A stretch of 64,000 nt of DNA from Lachnospiraceae bacterium (GTDB lineage Bacteria > Bacillota > Clostridia > Lachnospirales > Lachnospiraceae), in NCBI GenBank assembly GCA_900766915.1, contig CAAFXE010000257.1, forward strand, positions 62,001-126,000, read 5' to 3'. A model generated the notes under the pieces. It was not told the DNA's origin, ran no database searches, and worked only from the letters and a program-made list of their open reading frames with translations. Made by a program: the position numbers and the translations under genes. Positions 33,231 through 41,218 of the stretch are shown here, piece after piece. Every line of letters begins with the position of its first letter. Position 1 is the stretch's first letter.

Positions 33231-34631
33231 TTATTTTTGATAAAGCTGATAGAGAATTTCTACGGCTGCCTTAATATCCTCTTCTTTTAAAATGGCATAG
33301 CCTAAAATCAAAGTAGCCGGCAGGTTTTCTTTGTATTTTTCAAAGCAGGCACTCCCCAGTCCCTGTACTTTGACTCCCCGCTTTTTTGCCTCCTCCACAT
33401 ACCAGCTTTCCTCATGGTTTCCCGGAAGTTCCAAAAGCAGATGCACCCCTGCATTCTCTCCTTTTATCCTACAGGATTTTGGAAAAACTTTCAACGCATT
33501 CATCAGGGTATCATGCTTCATTTTGTAAATGCCCCTCATTTTGTTCAAATGACGCTCCATATAACCGCCGGCAATAAACTCATTTAAAATCATCTGATCC
33601 AAACGGGATACCGTAGAGGAAATAGCTCTGCCCTTTTTCTCATAAATGGAAAGTAACTGCTTCGGCAAAATCAGATAGCTGATACGGATAGAAGGCGCAA
33701 TGGCACGGCTGAAGGTTCCAAGATAGATCACCTTTCCCTGGCGGTCGTTCCCCTGCAATGCCGGAATTGGTTTTCCTTTGTAACGAAACTCACTGTCATA
33801 GTCGTCCTCAATAATATAGCGCTCTTCCTTTTCATAGGCCCACTCTAAAAGTTCTAACCTTCTTTTGATCGGCATAACTGAACCTAAGGGATACTGATGG
33901 GAAGGCATCACATAGGCAATGTCCGCCCCTGTTTTCCTTAGATCCTCCACCTTCATGCCATAACGGTCGCTTTCTACAGCACACACTTTGTCAAACATTC
34001 CTGATAAGACCCGGTAACCGTGAAGATATCCCGGATTTTCCACGCCTGCCACATGGTTGCTTCCGATTAAAAACCATAAAAGCAGCAAAAGAGCATCGTT
34101 TCCTGCCCCTATAATTACCTGGCCGGGCTCACAGTTGACCCCTCTGGCCTGATGAACATAGGCTGCAATGGTCTTACGAAAAATCTTTTCTCCTTTGGGA
34201 TCTCCCAGCTGAAAGATCTCATTTTCCTGCTCATTTTGCACCTTTTTGGTGATTTTTTTCCAGGTTGCGTAGGGAAAATATTCCAGCTCGATCCCATTGG
34301 GGGTAAAATCATAGCGATAGGTTACTTTTTCGGAGCATTTCTCAGCACCTTTACTGTTTTTTTCTGTATCGATATGATACATTCCTGTCAGGTCGCTGAC
34401 AAAATAGCCCTTCCATGGAACGGACTCCACATAGCCTTCCGAAATAAGCTGTTCGTAGGCAAGCTCTACCGTACTTCGGCTCACCTGCAAATGCTCAGCC
34501 AGTGCCCTGGTGGATGGAAGTTTCACCTCTGCTTTTAGATTTCCATGATAAATTTCCTGTCTGATATACTGATAAATCTGTTCATATAAAGGACTTTTAT
34601 TCCTTCCATCCAGTGGAAAAGTCAATTCCAT
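33231..34631 (-). CDS. MocR-family regulator (GntR helix-turn-helix plus aminotransferase domain) lacking the PLP lysine
   Basis: A 466-residue fusion. Residues 10-80 are a GntR winged helix (SPLYEQIYQYIRQEIYHGNL, then LPSTRALAEHLQVSRSTVEL). Residues 110-460 are a class I aminotransferase fold, with PSHQYPLGSVMP and IIEDDYDSEFRY as usual. At the Schiff-base position the sequence is GTFSRAIAPSIRISYL: Arg309 (codon CGT) stands where GabR/PdxR-type proteins have Lys. PLP may therefore bind only non-covalently or not at all. It is the first gene of the foldase operon and could control it. Confidence 0.88.
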   Translation of the reverse strand: MELTFPLDGRNKSPLYEQIYQYIRQEIYHGNLKAEVKLPSTRALAEHLQVSRSTVELAYEQLISEGYVESVPWKGYFVSDLTGMYHIDTEKNSKGAEKCSEKVTYRYDFTPNGIELEYFPYATWKKITKKVQNEQENEIFQLGDPKGEKIFRKTIAAYVHQARGVNCEPGQVIIGAGNDALLLLLWFLIGSNHVAGVENPGYLHGYRVLSGMFDKVCAVESDRYGMKVEDLRKTGADIAYVMPSHQYPLGSVMPIKRRLELLEWAYEKEERYIIEDDYDSEFRYKGKPIPALQGNDRQGKVIYLGTFSRAIAPSIRISYLILPKQLLSIYEKKGRAISSTVSRLDQMILNEFIAGGYMERHLNKMRGIYKMKHDTLMNALKVFPKSCRIKGENAGVHLLLELPGNHEESWYVEEAKKRGVKVQGLGSACFEKYKENLPATLILGYAILKEEDIKAAVEILYQLYQK

Positions 34632-34643
34632 AGAAATTCCTCC

Positions 34644-34673
34644 TAAAAGAGCGTGTGGATTTCCACACGCTCT
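34644..34673 (-). terminator. Terminator of glnS
   Basis: AGAGCGTGTGGA-AA-TCCACACGCTCT followed by TTTTA on the minus strand, right after glnS and before the MocR gene. Confidence 0.85.
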
Positions 34674-34682
34674 ATCAAACTC

Positions 34683-36347
34683 TTATTTTGGTAACTTAAA
34701 CGAACTCTTTAAGGAGACGATTCTGTTAAATACTAATTTTTCCGGTGTGGAATCCTTGCAGTCCACACAGTAAAATCCGTTTCTTACGAACTGGAAGCTG
34801 TCATAAGGCTTTGCATCCTTAAATGCAGGCTCTAAATATGCTTTTTCCACAACCTGCAGGGAATTTGGATTTAAATTCAGGCTGCCGTCCTCATTGTAAA
34901 CACCCTTTTCTTCATCAATGATGTTTTCATAGAGACGAACCTCTGCTTCCACCGCAAAAGGAGCCGGTACCCAGTGAATGGTTCCCTTTACTTTTCTTCC
35001 GGTAAATCCGCTGCCTGCCTTTGTTTCCGGATCATAAGTACAATGTACTTCCACAACCTTACCGGTCTCATCCTTTACAAAGCTTTCGCATTTTACAAAA
35101 TATGCATGCATGAGACGAACCTCATTGCCCGGGAACAGACGGAAATATTTCTTTGGCGGTTCTTCCATGAAGTCTTCTCTTTCGATATAAAGTTCACGAC
35201 AGAACGGTAATTTTCTGCTGCCCAGCTCTTCATTTTCCAGGTTGTTGGCTGCATCCAGATATTCTACCTGTCCTTCCGGATAGTTGTCAATGATAAGCTT
35301 GATCGGATCTAAAACAGCTGCGTAACGTGGTTTTTTCAGTTTCAGGTCCTCACGGATACAGTACTCTAACATGGCATATTCCACAGAACTGTTGCTCTTG
35401 GAGCATCCACAGAGATCTACGAACATTTTAATAGATTCCGGTGTAAATCCACGACGGCGAAGTGCTGCGATGGATACAAGCCGCGGATCATCCCAACCGT
35501 CTACAATACCTTCTTCTACAAGACGTTTGATATATCTTTTCCCTGTTACCACATTGGTCAGGTACATTTTTGCAAATTCAATCTGACGGGGAGGTACTTC
35601 GTATTCCAGTTCCTTTACTACCCAGTCATACAATGGTCTGTGGTCCTCAAATTCCAGTGTACAGATAGAATGGGTAATACCTTCAATGGCATCCTCTACC
35701 GGATGGGCATAGTCATACATGGGATAAATGCACCACTGATCCCCGGTATTATGGTGAGTCATATGTGCCACACGGTAAATTACGGGGTCTCGCATATTCA
35801 TATTTGGTGAAGCCATGTCAATTTTTGCACGAAGAACTTTTTCACCATCTTTATACATGCCGTTTTTCATGTTTTCGAAAAGCTGCAGGTTCTCCTCCAC
35901 ACTTCTGTCACGGTACGGGCTGTTTTTCCCCGGTTCCGTTAAGGTGCCTCTGTACTCTCTGATTTCTTCTGCACTTAAGTCACATACGAATGCTTTTCCT
36001 TTTTTGATGAGCTTTACTGCACCTTCATACATCTGCTGGAAATAGTTGGATGCAAAGAACAGACGATCCTCATAGTCTGCACCAAGCCATTCCACATCAG
36101 CCTTAATAGATTCCACAAATTCCGTTTTTTCTTTGGTAGGATTTGTATCATCAAAACGCAGATTGAATTTTCCGTTGTATTTCTGTGCCAGTCCGTAGTT
36201 TAAAAGGATAGACTTTGCATGTCCGATGTGCAGGTAGCCATTTGGTTCCGGTGGGAAACGGGTGTGAACTGTTTCGTAAACTCCTTCCTCCAGATCCTTA
36301 TCTATTAACTGTTCGATAAAATTTTTGGATTTTGTTTCGTTTTCCAT
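34683..36347 (-). CDS. glnS: Glutaminyl-tRNA synthetase
   Basis: Class I synthetase that charges tRNA-Gln directly, 554 residues. Visible are the PPEPNGYLHIGHAKS motif, FDDTNP for ATP and amino acid binding, the catalytic region HMTHHNTGDQWCIYPMYDYA and the usual C-terminal beta-barrel anticodon domain. Having Gln rather than Glu specificity is supported by the FPPEPNGYLHIGHAKSI wording. The ATG at 36347 was chosen for GGGAGGAG at proper distance; the upstream ATG at 36377 lies before that site. The leader holds a palindromic element. Confidence 0.95.
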   Translation of the reverse strand: MENETKSKNFIEQLIDKDLEEGVYETVHTRFPPEPNGYLHIGHAKSILLNYGLAQKYNGKFNLRFDDTNPTKEKTEFVESIKADVEWLGADYEDRLFFASNYFQQMYEGAVKLIKKGKAFVCDLSAEEIREYRGTLTEPGKNSPYRDRSVEENLQLFENMKNGMYKDGEKVLRAKIDMASPNMNMRDPVIYRVAHMTHHNTGDQWCIYPMYDYAHPVEDAIEGITHSICTLEFEDHRPLYDWVVKELEYEVPPRQIEFAKMYLTNVVTGKRYIKRLVEEGIVDGWDDPRLVSIAALRRRGFTPESIKMFVDLCGCSKSNSSVEYAMLEYCIREDLKLKKPRYAAVLDPIKLIIDNYPEGQVEYLDAANNLENEELGSRKLPFCRELYIEREDFMEEPPKKYFRLFPGNEVRLMHAYFVKCESFVKDETGKVVEVHCTYDPETKAGSGFTGRKVKGTIHWVPAPFAVEAEVRLYENIIDEEKGVYNEDGSLNLNPNSLQVVEKAYLEPAFKDAKPYDSFQFVRNGFYCVDCKDSTPEKLVFNRIVSLKSSFKLPK

Positions 36348-36385
36348 GTTATGGACTCCTCCCGAATCTGTTTTCATATGAATAT

Positions 36386-36449
36386 TTGTTCAGTACCTTC
36401 ACAGATATGAGCGAAAACCCTCGCGGAATAGTGGTTTCTGAACAGTTAC
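36386..36449. repeat. Palindromic element in the glnS leader
   Basis: TGTTCAG (36387-36393) followed by TACCTTC, and TTTCTGAACAGTTACC at the right end (CTGAACA 36438-36444). The long middle of about 44 bases can fold further. Same family as 13535, 22354 and 47348. No clear promoter was found between it and pepD. Confidence 0.7.
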
Positions 36450-36473
36450 CATATGAAGTCTATATTAACAGAA

Positions 36474-37922
36474 TTAAACTTTCTCTGCAAGTATCTGACA
36501 AAGATATTCCCAGGTTCTGCTTACAGAATCCACCTCCAGGGTTTCCTCGAAGGTATGGACATTCTTCATATTCGGTCCAAAGGAAATGCAGTCCAAATCT
36601 TTTATCTTTCCTGTGAACATCCCGCACTCCAGGCCCGCATGGATTGCCTGGATCTTTGGCCTTTTTCCATACATTTTCTCGTAGACTCTTACAAAGGTAT
36701 CTCTAAGTGGGGAATCGGGGCGATATTCCCATCCCGGATAGTCCCCTTTGATTTCAATCGTTCCTCCAAGCATTTCGGAAAACATACGAACCTTATCTGT
36801 GAGGTAATATTTTGCGGTTTCCATGGAGCTTCTGACAGCGAAGGACATCATAAGTTTCTGTTCTTTTAAGTTCATAATCCCCATATTCAGGGAAGTTTCT
36901 ACCAATCCTTCCACATCCATGCTGTAGGACAGGATCCCATTGGGGATGTTATTTAAGGTATGGATGACTTTTGCACGGGCTGTACCATCAAGGACTTCCA
37001 TCATTGCCTCTTCCAGAGGCTTCAGCACCAATGTAACCTCAGGATCACTTGCATGAAGCTCCCGTCTAAGGATTTCTTCCTGTGTCTTTACGATTCTTTG
37101 TAAGGTTTCTTCCTGTTCTTTGTTTGCAAGTATCTTTGCTGTGGAAAGTCTTGGAATCGCATTATCCTTCGCCCCGCCTTCCATAGAAATAATATCTATA
37201 GATGTTTCTTGGTCCAAAGCACGAAGTACACGACCTAAAACCACATTGGCATTGGCTCTGCCTTTATCAATTTCCACGCCGGAGTGTCCACCAAGAAGTC
37301 CTGTCACCAAAAGCTCATAAACCTTCCCCTGGGCTTTAATTCTTTCCACAGGTATTTCTACATTTAAAGTTAAGCCTCCTGCACAGCTGGTAAGTAAAAT
37401 ACCTTCTTCCTCTGAATCAATGTTAATGAGCTTCTTTCCCTTTAACATGGAAAGGTCAATCGCTTCGGCTCCGTACAGTCCGGTTTCCTCATCAACTGTG
37501 AGCACTACTTCTAACCTCGGGTGTTTTAAATCTTTATCAGCAAGAATTGCCAGACAAAATGCCACTGCGATACCATCATCTCCACCTAAAGTAGTTCCGT
37601 CAGCCCAGATGAGTTTCCCGTCGGTACAAAGATCTAATCCTTCTGTGAGAAAATCCTTCTCTTTATCCGGTCGTTTCTCGCACACCATGTCGAGATGTCC
37701 CTGCAGGATTATCGGTTCTTCCTCTTCATACCCCGGTGTAGCTTCTTTGATGATGATCACATTTTTCATATCATCCTGAATGTATTCTAATCCATGTTCT
37801 TTTGCAAAGTTTACACAAAAATCACTGATTTGATTCATATTTCCGGAACCATGGGGAATGTTGCAGATATCCTCAAAATATCTGAATACTGATTTTGGCT
37901 CCAGGTTATCTAATACTGTCAT
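36474..37922 (-). CDS. pepD: Aminoacyl-histidine dipeptidase (M20 family, PepD)
   Basis: Zinc dipeptidase of 482 residues that cuts Xaa-His and other dipeptides. The M20 metal sites are complete: ILQGHLDMVCEK, DGTTLGGDDGIAVA, LTVDEETGLYGA with the catalytic Glu, and the late IHAGLECGMF. The inserted dimerisation domain (GLLGGHSGVEIDKGRANAN) is typical of PepD. The ATG at 37922 has AAAGGAGTT. It reads away from the decayed toxin-antitoxin locus. It would process dipeptides brought in by the peptide transporter nearby. Confidence 0.95.
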   Translation of the reverse strand: MTVLDNLEPKSVFRYFEDICNIPHGSGNMNQISDFCVNFAKEHGLEYIQDDMKNVIIIKEATPGYEEEEPIILQGHLDMVCEKRPDKEKDFLTEGLDLCTDGKLIWADGTTLGGDDGIAVAFCLAILADKDLKHPRLEVVLTVDEETGLYGAEAIDLSMLKGKKLINIDSEEEGILLTSCAGGLTLNVEIPVERIKAQGKVYELLVTGLLGGHSGVEIDKGRANANVVLGRVLRALDQETSIDIISMEGGAKDNAIPRLSTAKILANKEQEETLQRIVKTQEEILRRELHASDPEVTLVLKPLEEAMMEVLDGTARAKVIHTLNNIPNGILSYSMDVEGLVETSLNMGIMNLKEQKLMMSFAVRSSMETAKYYLTDKVRMFSEMLGGTIEIKGDYPGWEYRPDSPLRDTFVRVYEKMYGKRPKIQAIHAGLECGMFTGKIKDLDCISFGPNMKNVHTFEETLEVDSVSRTWEYLCQILAEKV

Positions 37923-37975
37923 TTTGAACTCCTTTCAATCATTGTCCAATGGTAATATAAATTTCATTTCTTTTA

Positions 37976-38004
37976 TTGTTTTTCTAACTGAAATCGCATA
38001 TACT
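37976..38004 (+). promoter_or_regulatory. Promoter of the decayed toxin-antitoxin locus
   Basis: TTGTTT (37976-37981), 17 bases, TATACT (37999-38004); an ideal ribosome site ACAAGGAGG follows ten bases before the antitoxin ATG. Confidence 0.7.
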
Positions 38005-38037
38005 TAACTTATAGAATCAAAAAACAAGGAGGTTATT

Positions 38038-38214
38038 ATGACTACTTCAAGTATAACACACAATTTCGTTATCTCTAATCCAGAAAGTGTCCAACGTTTT
38101 ATTTCTGCAATTGAAGAATCAGAAAAAGATCGTAGTCCGAAGAGACCACTTCCCGGTCGAGAATTAACTGATCCATAAGAAATTTTAGCTTTCATGAAAA
38201 AAAGGAAAAAGTAG
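38038..38214 (+). pseudogene. Antitoxin-like gene interrupted by an in-frame stop
   Basis: The reading MTTSSITHNFVISNPESVQR continues to PLPGRELTDP and meets TAA at 38176-38178. After it the same frame continues EILAFMKKRKK and a TAG at 38212. From memory, intact relatives in this bacterial family have a sense codon such as Lys or Glu here (LTDPxEI). So a single base change probably truncated the protein from 58 to 46 residues. The promoter and ribosome site are intact. The short product might still be made. Confidence 0.75.
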
Positions 38215-38215
38215 T

Positions 38216-38733
38216 ATGTCTGATCAATACTTTAAAATCCCGATGTCGAACATTTCTTATTACATAACGCAATTGAATTTACCAAAAAAGATCAATCTAT
38301 TACCTATCTGGTACTTTCCGTCGACGATGTTTCCCTCGTTGGATTTTTTTCCCTCGCTGTCAAACCAATTTCTGTCCAAACTGCTAATATCAGTAAAAAT
38401 ATGGCAAAAAAGCTGGCTCGTGTCAGTGTTCTGGACAACGAAACGCAATCTTATACTACTGCTGCATATTTAATTGCTCAGTTAGGTAAGAACTATTCTC
38501 TTCCCGAAAATAAGCAAATCAGCGGTGAACTTCTTTTAGGCTTTGCACTTGAAACAATATCTCGACTTAAATATTCTATCGGTGGAGTTATAGAATTTCT
38601 GGAATGCGAAGATAATGATTTTCTCCTAAACTTCTATACGCAACAACACTTTAAACTATTTGACAGACGTACTACGATTTCTTCTCAACATGAAAAATCC
38701 CGTACTCTACATCAACTTCTCAAATTTATATAG
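38216..38733 (+). pseudogene. GNAT-type toxin gene with a frameshift near its start
   Basis: The ATG at 38216 reads MSDQYFKI in one frame; from about 38242 the frame that lacks one base reads DVEHFLLHNAIEFTKKD and stays open to TAG at 38731. The body contains SVLDNETQSYTTAAYLIAQL, GGVIEFLECEDNDFLL and the tail FKLFDRRTTIS, a GNAT fold like the acetyltransferase toxins paired with such antitoxins. One base has been lost near 38237-38241. The gene follows the antitoxin by one base and ends three bases before the convergent dus gene. Confidence 0.78.
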
Positions 38734-38736
38734 TTA

Positions 38737-39660
38737 TTATTTCAAGATCTTGCGCACAAGCATCTTATACTCAGCCAGGTCTTTCACTTTGCGCATAGCT
38801 TTGACCGCCTTTTCGTTATCCGGCAAGGACTGGAACAGATAAAACCACAGCTCTTTCATTTTGAAGAGCACGTTTCTTTCTCCGGATAATTCTTCTTCAT
38901 AGGCTTCGCAAAGATCGCTCAAAAACTCATACCACTGCTGGTAGTTCCGTGATTTTCCCTGTAATTCTTCCAATAAAGATGGCGTTTTTAAAATGCCACG
39001 TCCAAGCATGATATTCTCAATCTGCGGATGTTTCTTTTGGAAGTTTTGAATCTCTTCCACGGTAAAAAGATCTCCGTTATAGCAAAGAGGAGCCTTTGAC
39101 TCTTCTATCGCTTTTGCAAATACCTCCATATTGGGATGATTTTTATAATAATCCGTCTGAAGCCTTGGATGAATGATCAGTTCCTTTAACGGATATTTGT
39201 TGTAAATCTCCAACAATCCGTCAAACTCTTCCGGAGCCTCCATACCGATTCGTGTCTTAATGGAAATCTCCACATCTTTTTTATGTTCAAAGATCTCGTC
39301 AAGAAATTGATCCAATTCCTCCGGATAAGCTAAAAATCCTGATCCTTTTTTCTTAGTCACTACCGTTTTGGACGGGCAACCAAGATTTAAGTTGATTTCC
39401 TGATACCCAAAGTTCATGAGTTTTTCTACCATATCAAGAAATTGCTCTGCATTGTTGGTCAATATCTGTGGCACCAGATACAATCCCACATTATTTTCCG
39501 GCAGTATGTCCCTCTTATCTCGATTCTGAAATGCGAAATGTTGGTTTGTGGTAATAAACGGTGTGAAATATTTACTGATTCCACCAAAGTGCTTCTCATA
39601 AGTATTGCGAAACACAAAACCTGTAATCCCCTCTAAGGGAGCTAAGTAGTAATTTTTCAT
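38737..39660 (-). CDS. dus: tRNA-dihydrouridine synthase
   Basis: FMN-dependent enzyme that reduces uridines in tRNA D-loops. At 307 residues it has the TIM-barrel start YYLAPLEGITGFVFRN, the catalytic Cys in NLNLGCPSKTVV, KTRIGME, and the FMN phosphate site IMLGRGILKTPSL. The C-terminal helical RNA-binding domain is present (KELWFYLFQSLPDNEKAVKA). Subtype (A, B or C class) is not assigned. It is convergent with the decayed toxin gene. Confidence 0.9.
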   Translation of the reverse strand: MKNYYLAPLEGITGFVFRNTYEKHFGGISKYFTPFITTNQHFAFQNRDKRDILPENNVGLYLVPQILTNNAEQFLDMVEKLMNFGYQEINLNLGCPSKTVVTKKKGSGFLAYPEELDQFLDEIFEHKKDVEISIKTRIGMEAPEEFDGLLEIYNKYPLKELIIHPRLQTDYYKNHPNMEVFAKAIEESKAPLCYNGDLFTVEEIQNFQKKHPQIENIMLGRGILKTPSLLEELQGKSRNYQQWYEFLSDLCEAYEEELSGERNVLFKMKELWFYLFQSLPDNEKAVKAMRKVKDLAEYKMLVRKILK

Positions 39661-39732
39661 ATTTTTTCTGAATAGTCTATAACATTCTAAAAATCAAGGT
39701 ACTAAATGTATGAGGAGCACGAAAATCCAGTT

Positions 39733-39845
39733 TTAGAACCACTCCACGAAGCACCCACATGTGCGAGTGACTAGTGGTTCTTAAACTTAGTTGAGGGCGA
39801 CGACGCCTGCGAAACGCAAGCAGAAGCCGCCCATGCGTCCCATGA
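39733..39845. repeat. Structured intergenic element, possible dispersed repeat or small RNA
   Basis: Outer arms AGAACCACT (39735-39743) and AGTGGTTCT (39773-39781) enclose nested pairs CACTC/GAGTG and GCAC/GTGC. A second GC-rich fold follows (GGGCG ... CGCCC with GCCTGCG/CGCAAGC inside, about 39792-39831). The GC content is higher than its AT-rich flanks and no reading frame is convincing. Compact nested hairpins without codon structure suggest a repeat element or RNA. Confidence 0.5.
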
Positions 39846-39872
39846 AAGAAAATGATTCAAAAATCCTGTAAG

Positions 39873-39908
39873 AAAAAAAGTGCCCTGCCAGATGGCAAAA
39901 CACTTTTT
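39873..39908 (-). terminator. Terminator of the small membrane protein gene
   Basis: The minus strand reads AAAGTGTTTTGCC-ATCT-GGCAGGGCACTTTTTTT; the stem uses several G-T pairs and ends in seven T. Confidence 0.85.
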
Positions 39909-39916
39909 ATATGCTC

Positions 39917-40117
39917 TTAACTCCAGACAGTCAGTAAAAACCAGATCAGGAGTGCACCACCGATAATGTACACCGATGCGATCAGCAGGGCGCTCTTTAA
40001 TGCCCCCATGATGACCCATCGACGTTCCTGGCGGCTTAATTCCAGCTTCGGTTCTTCATTTTCCTCATCCATCAGATCAGGTTCTTCAAAAACCCTTCTG
40101 TCATCCTGATTTTTCAT
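39917..40117 (-). CDS. Small single-pass membrane protein, unknown function
   Basis: A 66-residue protein with a very acidic first half (FEEPDLMDEENEEPKLEL), a basic patch (SRQERRW) and one C-terminal membrane helix (SALLIASVYIIGGALLIWFL). The topology is likely N-in. GGAGAG precedes the ATG and a good terminator follows, which supports a real gene. It comes 75 bases after the oligopeptide transporter operon and could be its last gene if the hairpin at 40153 is read through. Function not known. Confidence 0.7.
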   Translation of the reverse strand: MKNQDDRRVFEEPDLMDEENEEPKLELSRQERRWVIMGALKSALLIASVYIIGGALLIWFLLTVWS

Positions 40118-40152
40118 AGTCTCTCCTGTCTGTTTTCATAATCGGTAATTCA

Positions 40153-40183
40153 TCAGCACCGGCACAGTAAAGGTTGGTGCTGA
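40153..40183 (-). terminator. Hairpin after the peptide transporter operon
   Basis: TCAGCACC (40153-40160) / GGTGCTGA (40176-40183). No T run, so it may be a weak terminator or a 3'-end stabiliser. Confidence 0.5.
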
Positions 40184-40192
40184 ATACTTGCA

Positions 40193-41212
40193 CTACTTAT
40201 CATACAAATGACAAACTACATAGTGTCCCGGCTCGATTTCCTTCTGTACCGGTACCTCATGTTTACAGCGTTCCATGCAGTGTGCACAACGGGTATGGAA
40301 CTTACATCCTGCCGGTGGATTTGCCGGTGAAGGGATGGAGCCTTCCAGTACGATACGCTGCTTTTTCACCTTTGGATCCGGAACCGGAATTGCGGAGAAT
40401 AAAGCCTTTGTATAAGGATGTAACGGATTTTTGAAAATATCCTCTGTTTCACCGTATTCCACCAGATTTCCAAGATACATAACACCCACAGTATCAGAAA
40501 TATGCTCTACGACTGATAAGTCATGGGAAATAAACAGGTAAGTTAAATTGTGCTGTGCCTGTAAATCCTTTAACAGGTTGATGATCTGTGCCTGAATGGA
40601 AACGTCCAGTGCAGATACAGGTTCATCACATACCACGAATTCCGGATTTAAAGCCAGGGCGCGTGCAATACAGATACGCTGACGCTGTCCACCGGAAAAT
40701 TCATGAGGATAACGTGCTTTATGGAAGGGCTGAAGTCCACAGTCATCCATAACCTGATCAATATAATCGTTAAGTTCTGCTTTCGATACGAGATTGTGCT
40801 CACGTACACCTTCTCCGATGATCTCACCTACCGGCAGACGGGGAGAAAGACTTGAGAACGGATCCTGGAAAATGATCTGCATCTTTGTTCTCATATCACG
40901 CATTTCTTTATTGGATAAGTCATAGACTTCCTTACCATTGAAAAGAACCTGTCCTCCGGTCTTTTCTCCGGTAAGACGTAAGATGGTACGGCCTGTAGTT
41001 GTTTTACCACAGCCGGACTCTCCTACAAGGCCCATGGTAGTACCGCGTTTTAAGTTAAAGGTAACGCCGTCTACAGCCTTTACCTGTCCTACAGTTGTAC
41101 CAAGCATTCCCTCTTTGATGGGGAAATATTTCTTTAACTGATTTACCATCAGAATATACTGCGGATCATAGGTTACGGGTTCAAATGTGGGATCTAATAC
41201 TTTTTTACTCAT
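40193..41212 (-). CDS. oppF: Oligopeptide ABC transporter ATPase (OppF-type)
   Basis: 339-residue ATPase of the peptide/nickel importer family. Walker A GESGCGKTTTGR, Q-loop IIFQDPFSSLSPRLPVGEII, signature FSGGQRQRICIARALAL, Walker B FVVCDEPVSALDVS, switch His in LFISHDLSV. The C-terminal oligopeptide domain carries the Cys set CKFHTRCAHCMERCKHEVP, which in this family holds an iron-sulfur cluster or metal. It works as a heterodimer with the OppD-type ATPase encoded six bases upstream. Confidence 0.93.
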   Translation of the reverse strand: MSKKVLDPTFEPVTYDPQYILMVNQLKKYFPIKEGMLGTTVGQVKAVDGVTFNLKRGTTMGLVGESGCGKTTTGRTILRLTGEKTGGQVLFNGKEVYDLSNKEMRDMRTKMQIIFQDPFSSLSPRLPVGEIIGEGVREHNLVSKAELNDYIDQVMDDCGLQPFHKARYPHEFSGGQRQRICIARALALNPEFVVCDEPVSALDVSIQAQIINLLKDLQAQHNLTYLFISHDLSVVEHISDTVGVMYLGNLVEYGETEDIFKNPLHPYTKALFSAIPVPDPKVKKQRIVLEGSIPSPANPPAGCKFHTRCAHCMERCKHEVPVQKEIEPGHYVVCHLYDK

Positions 41213-41218
41213 AGTCTC

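Noticed and set aside
36332..36616. Plus-strand open frame over the glnS leader and the pepD end
   Set aside because: Antisense to pepD, no ribosome site, and codon use unlike the neighbours.
39771..40019. Minus-strand open frame reading through the structured element at 39733-39845
   Set aside because: Overlaps the terminator and the start region of a better small gene in another frame; no ribosome site.
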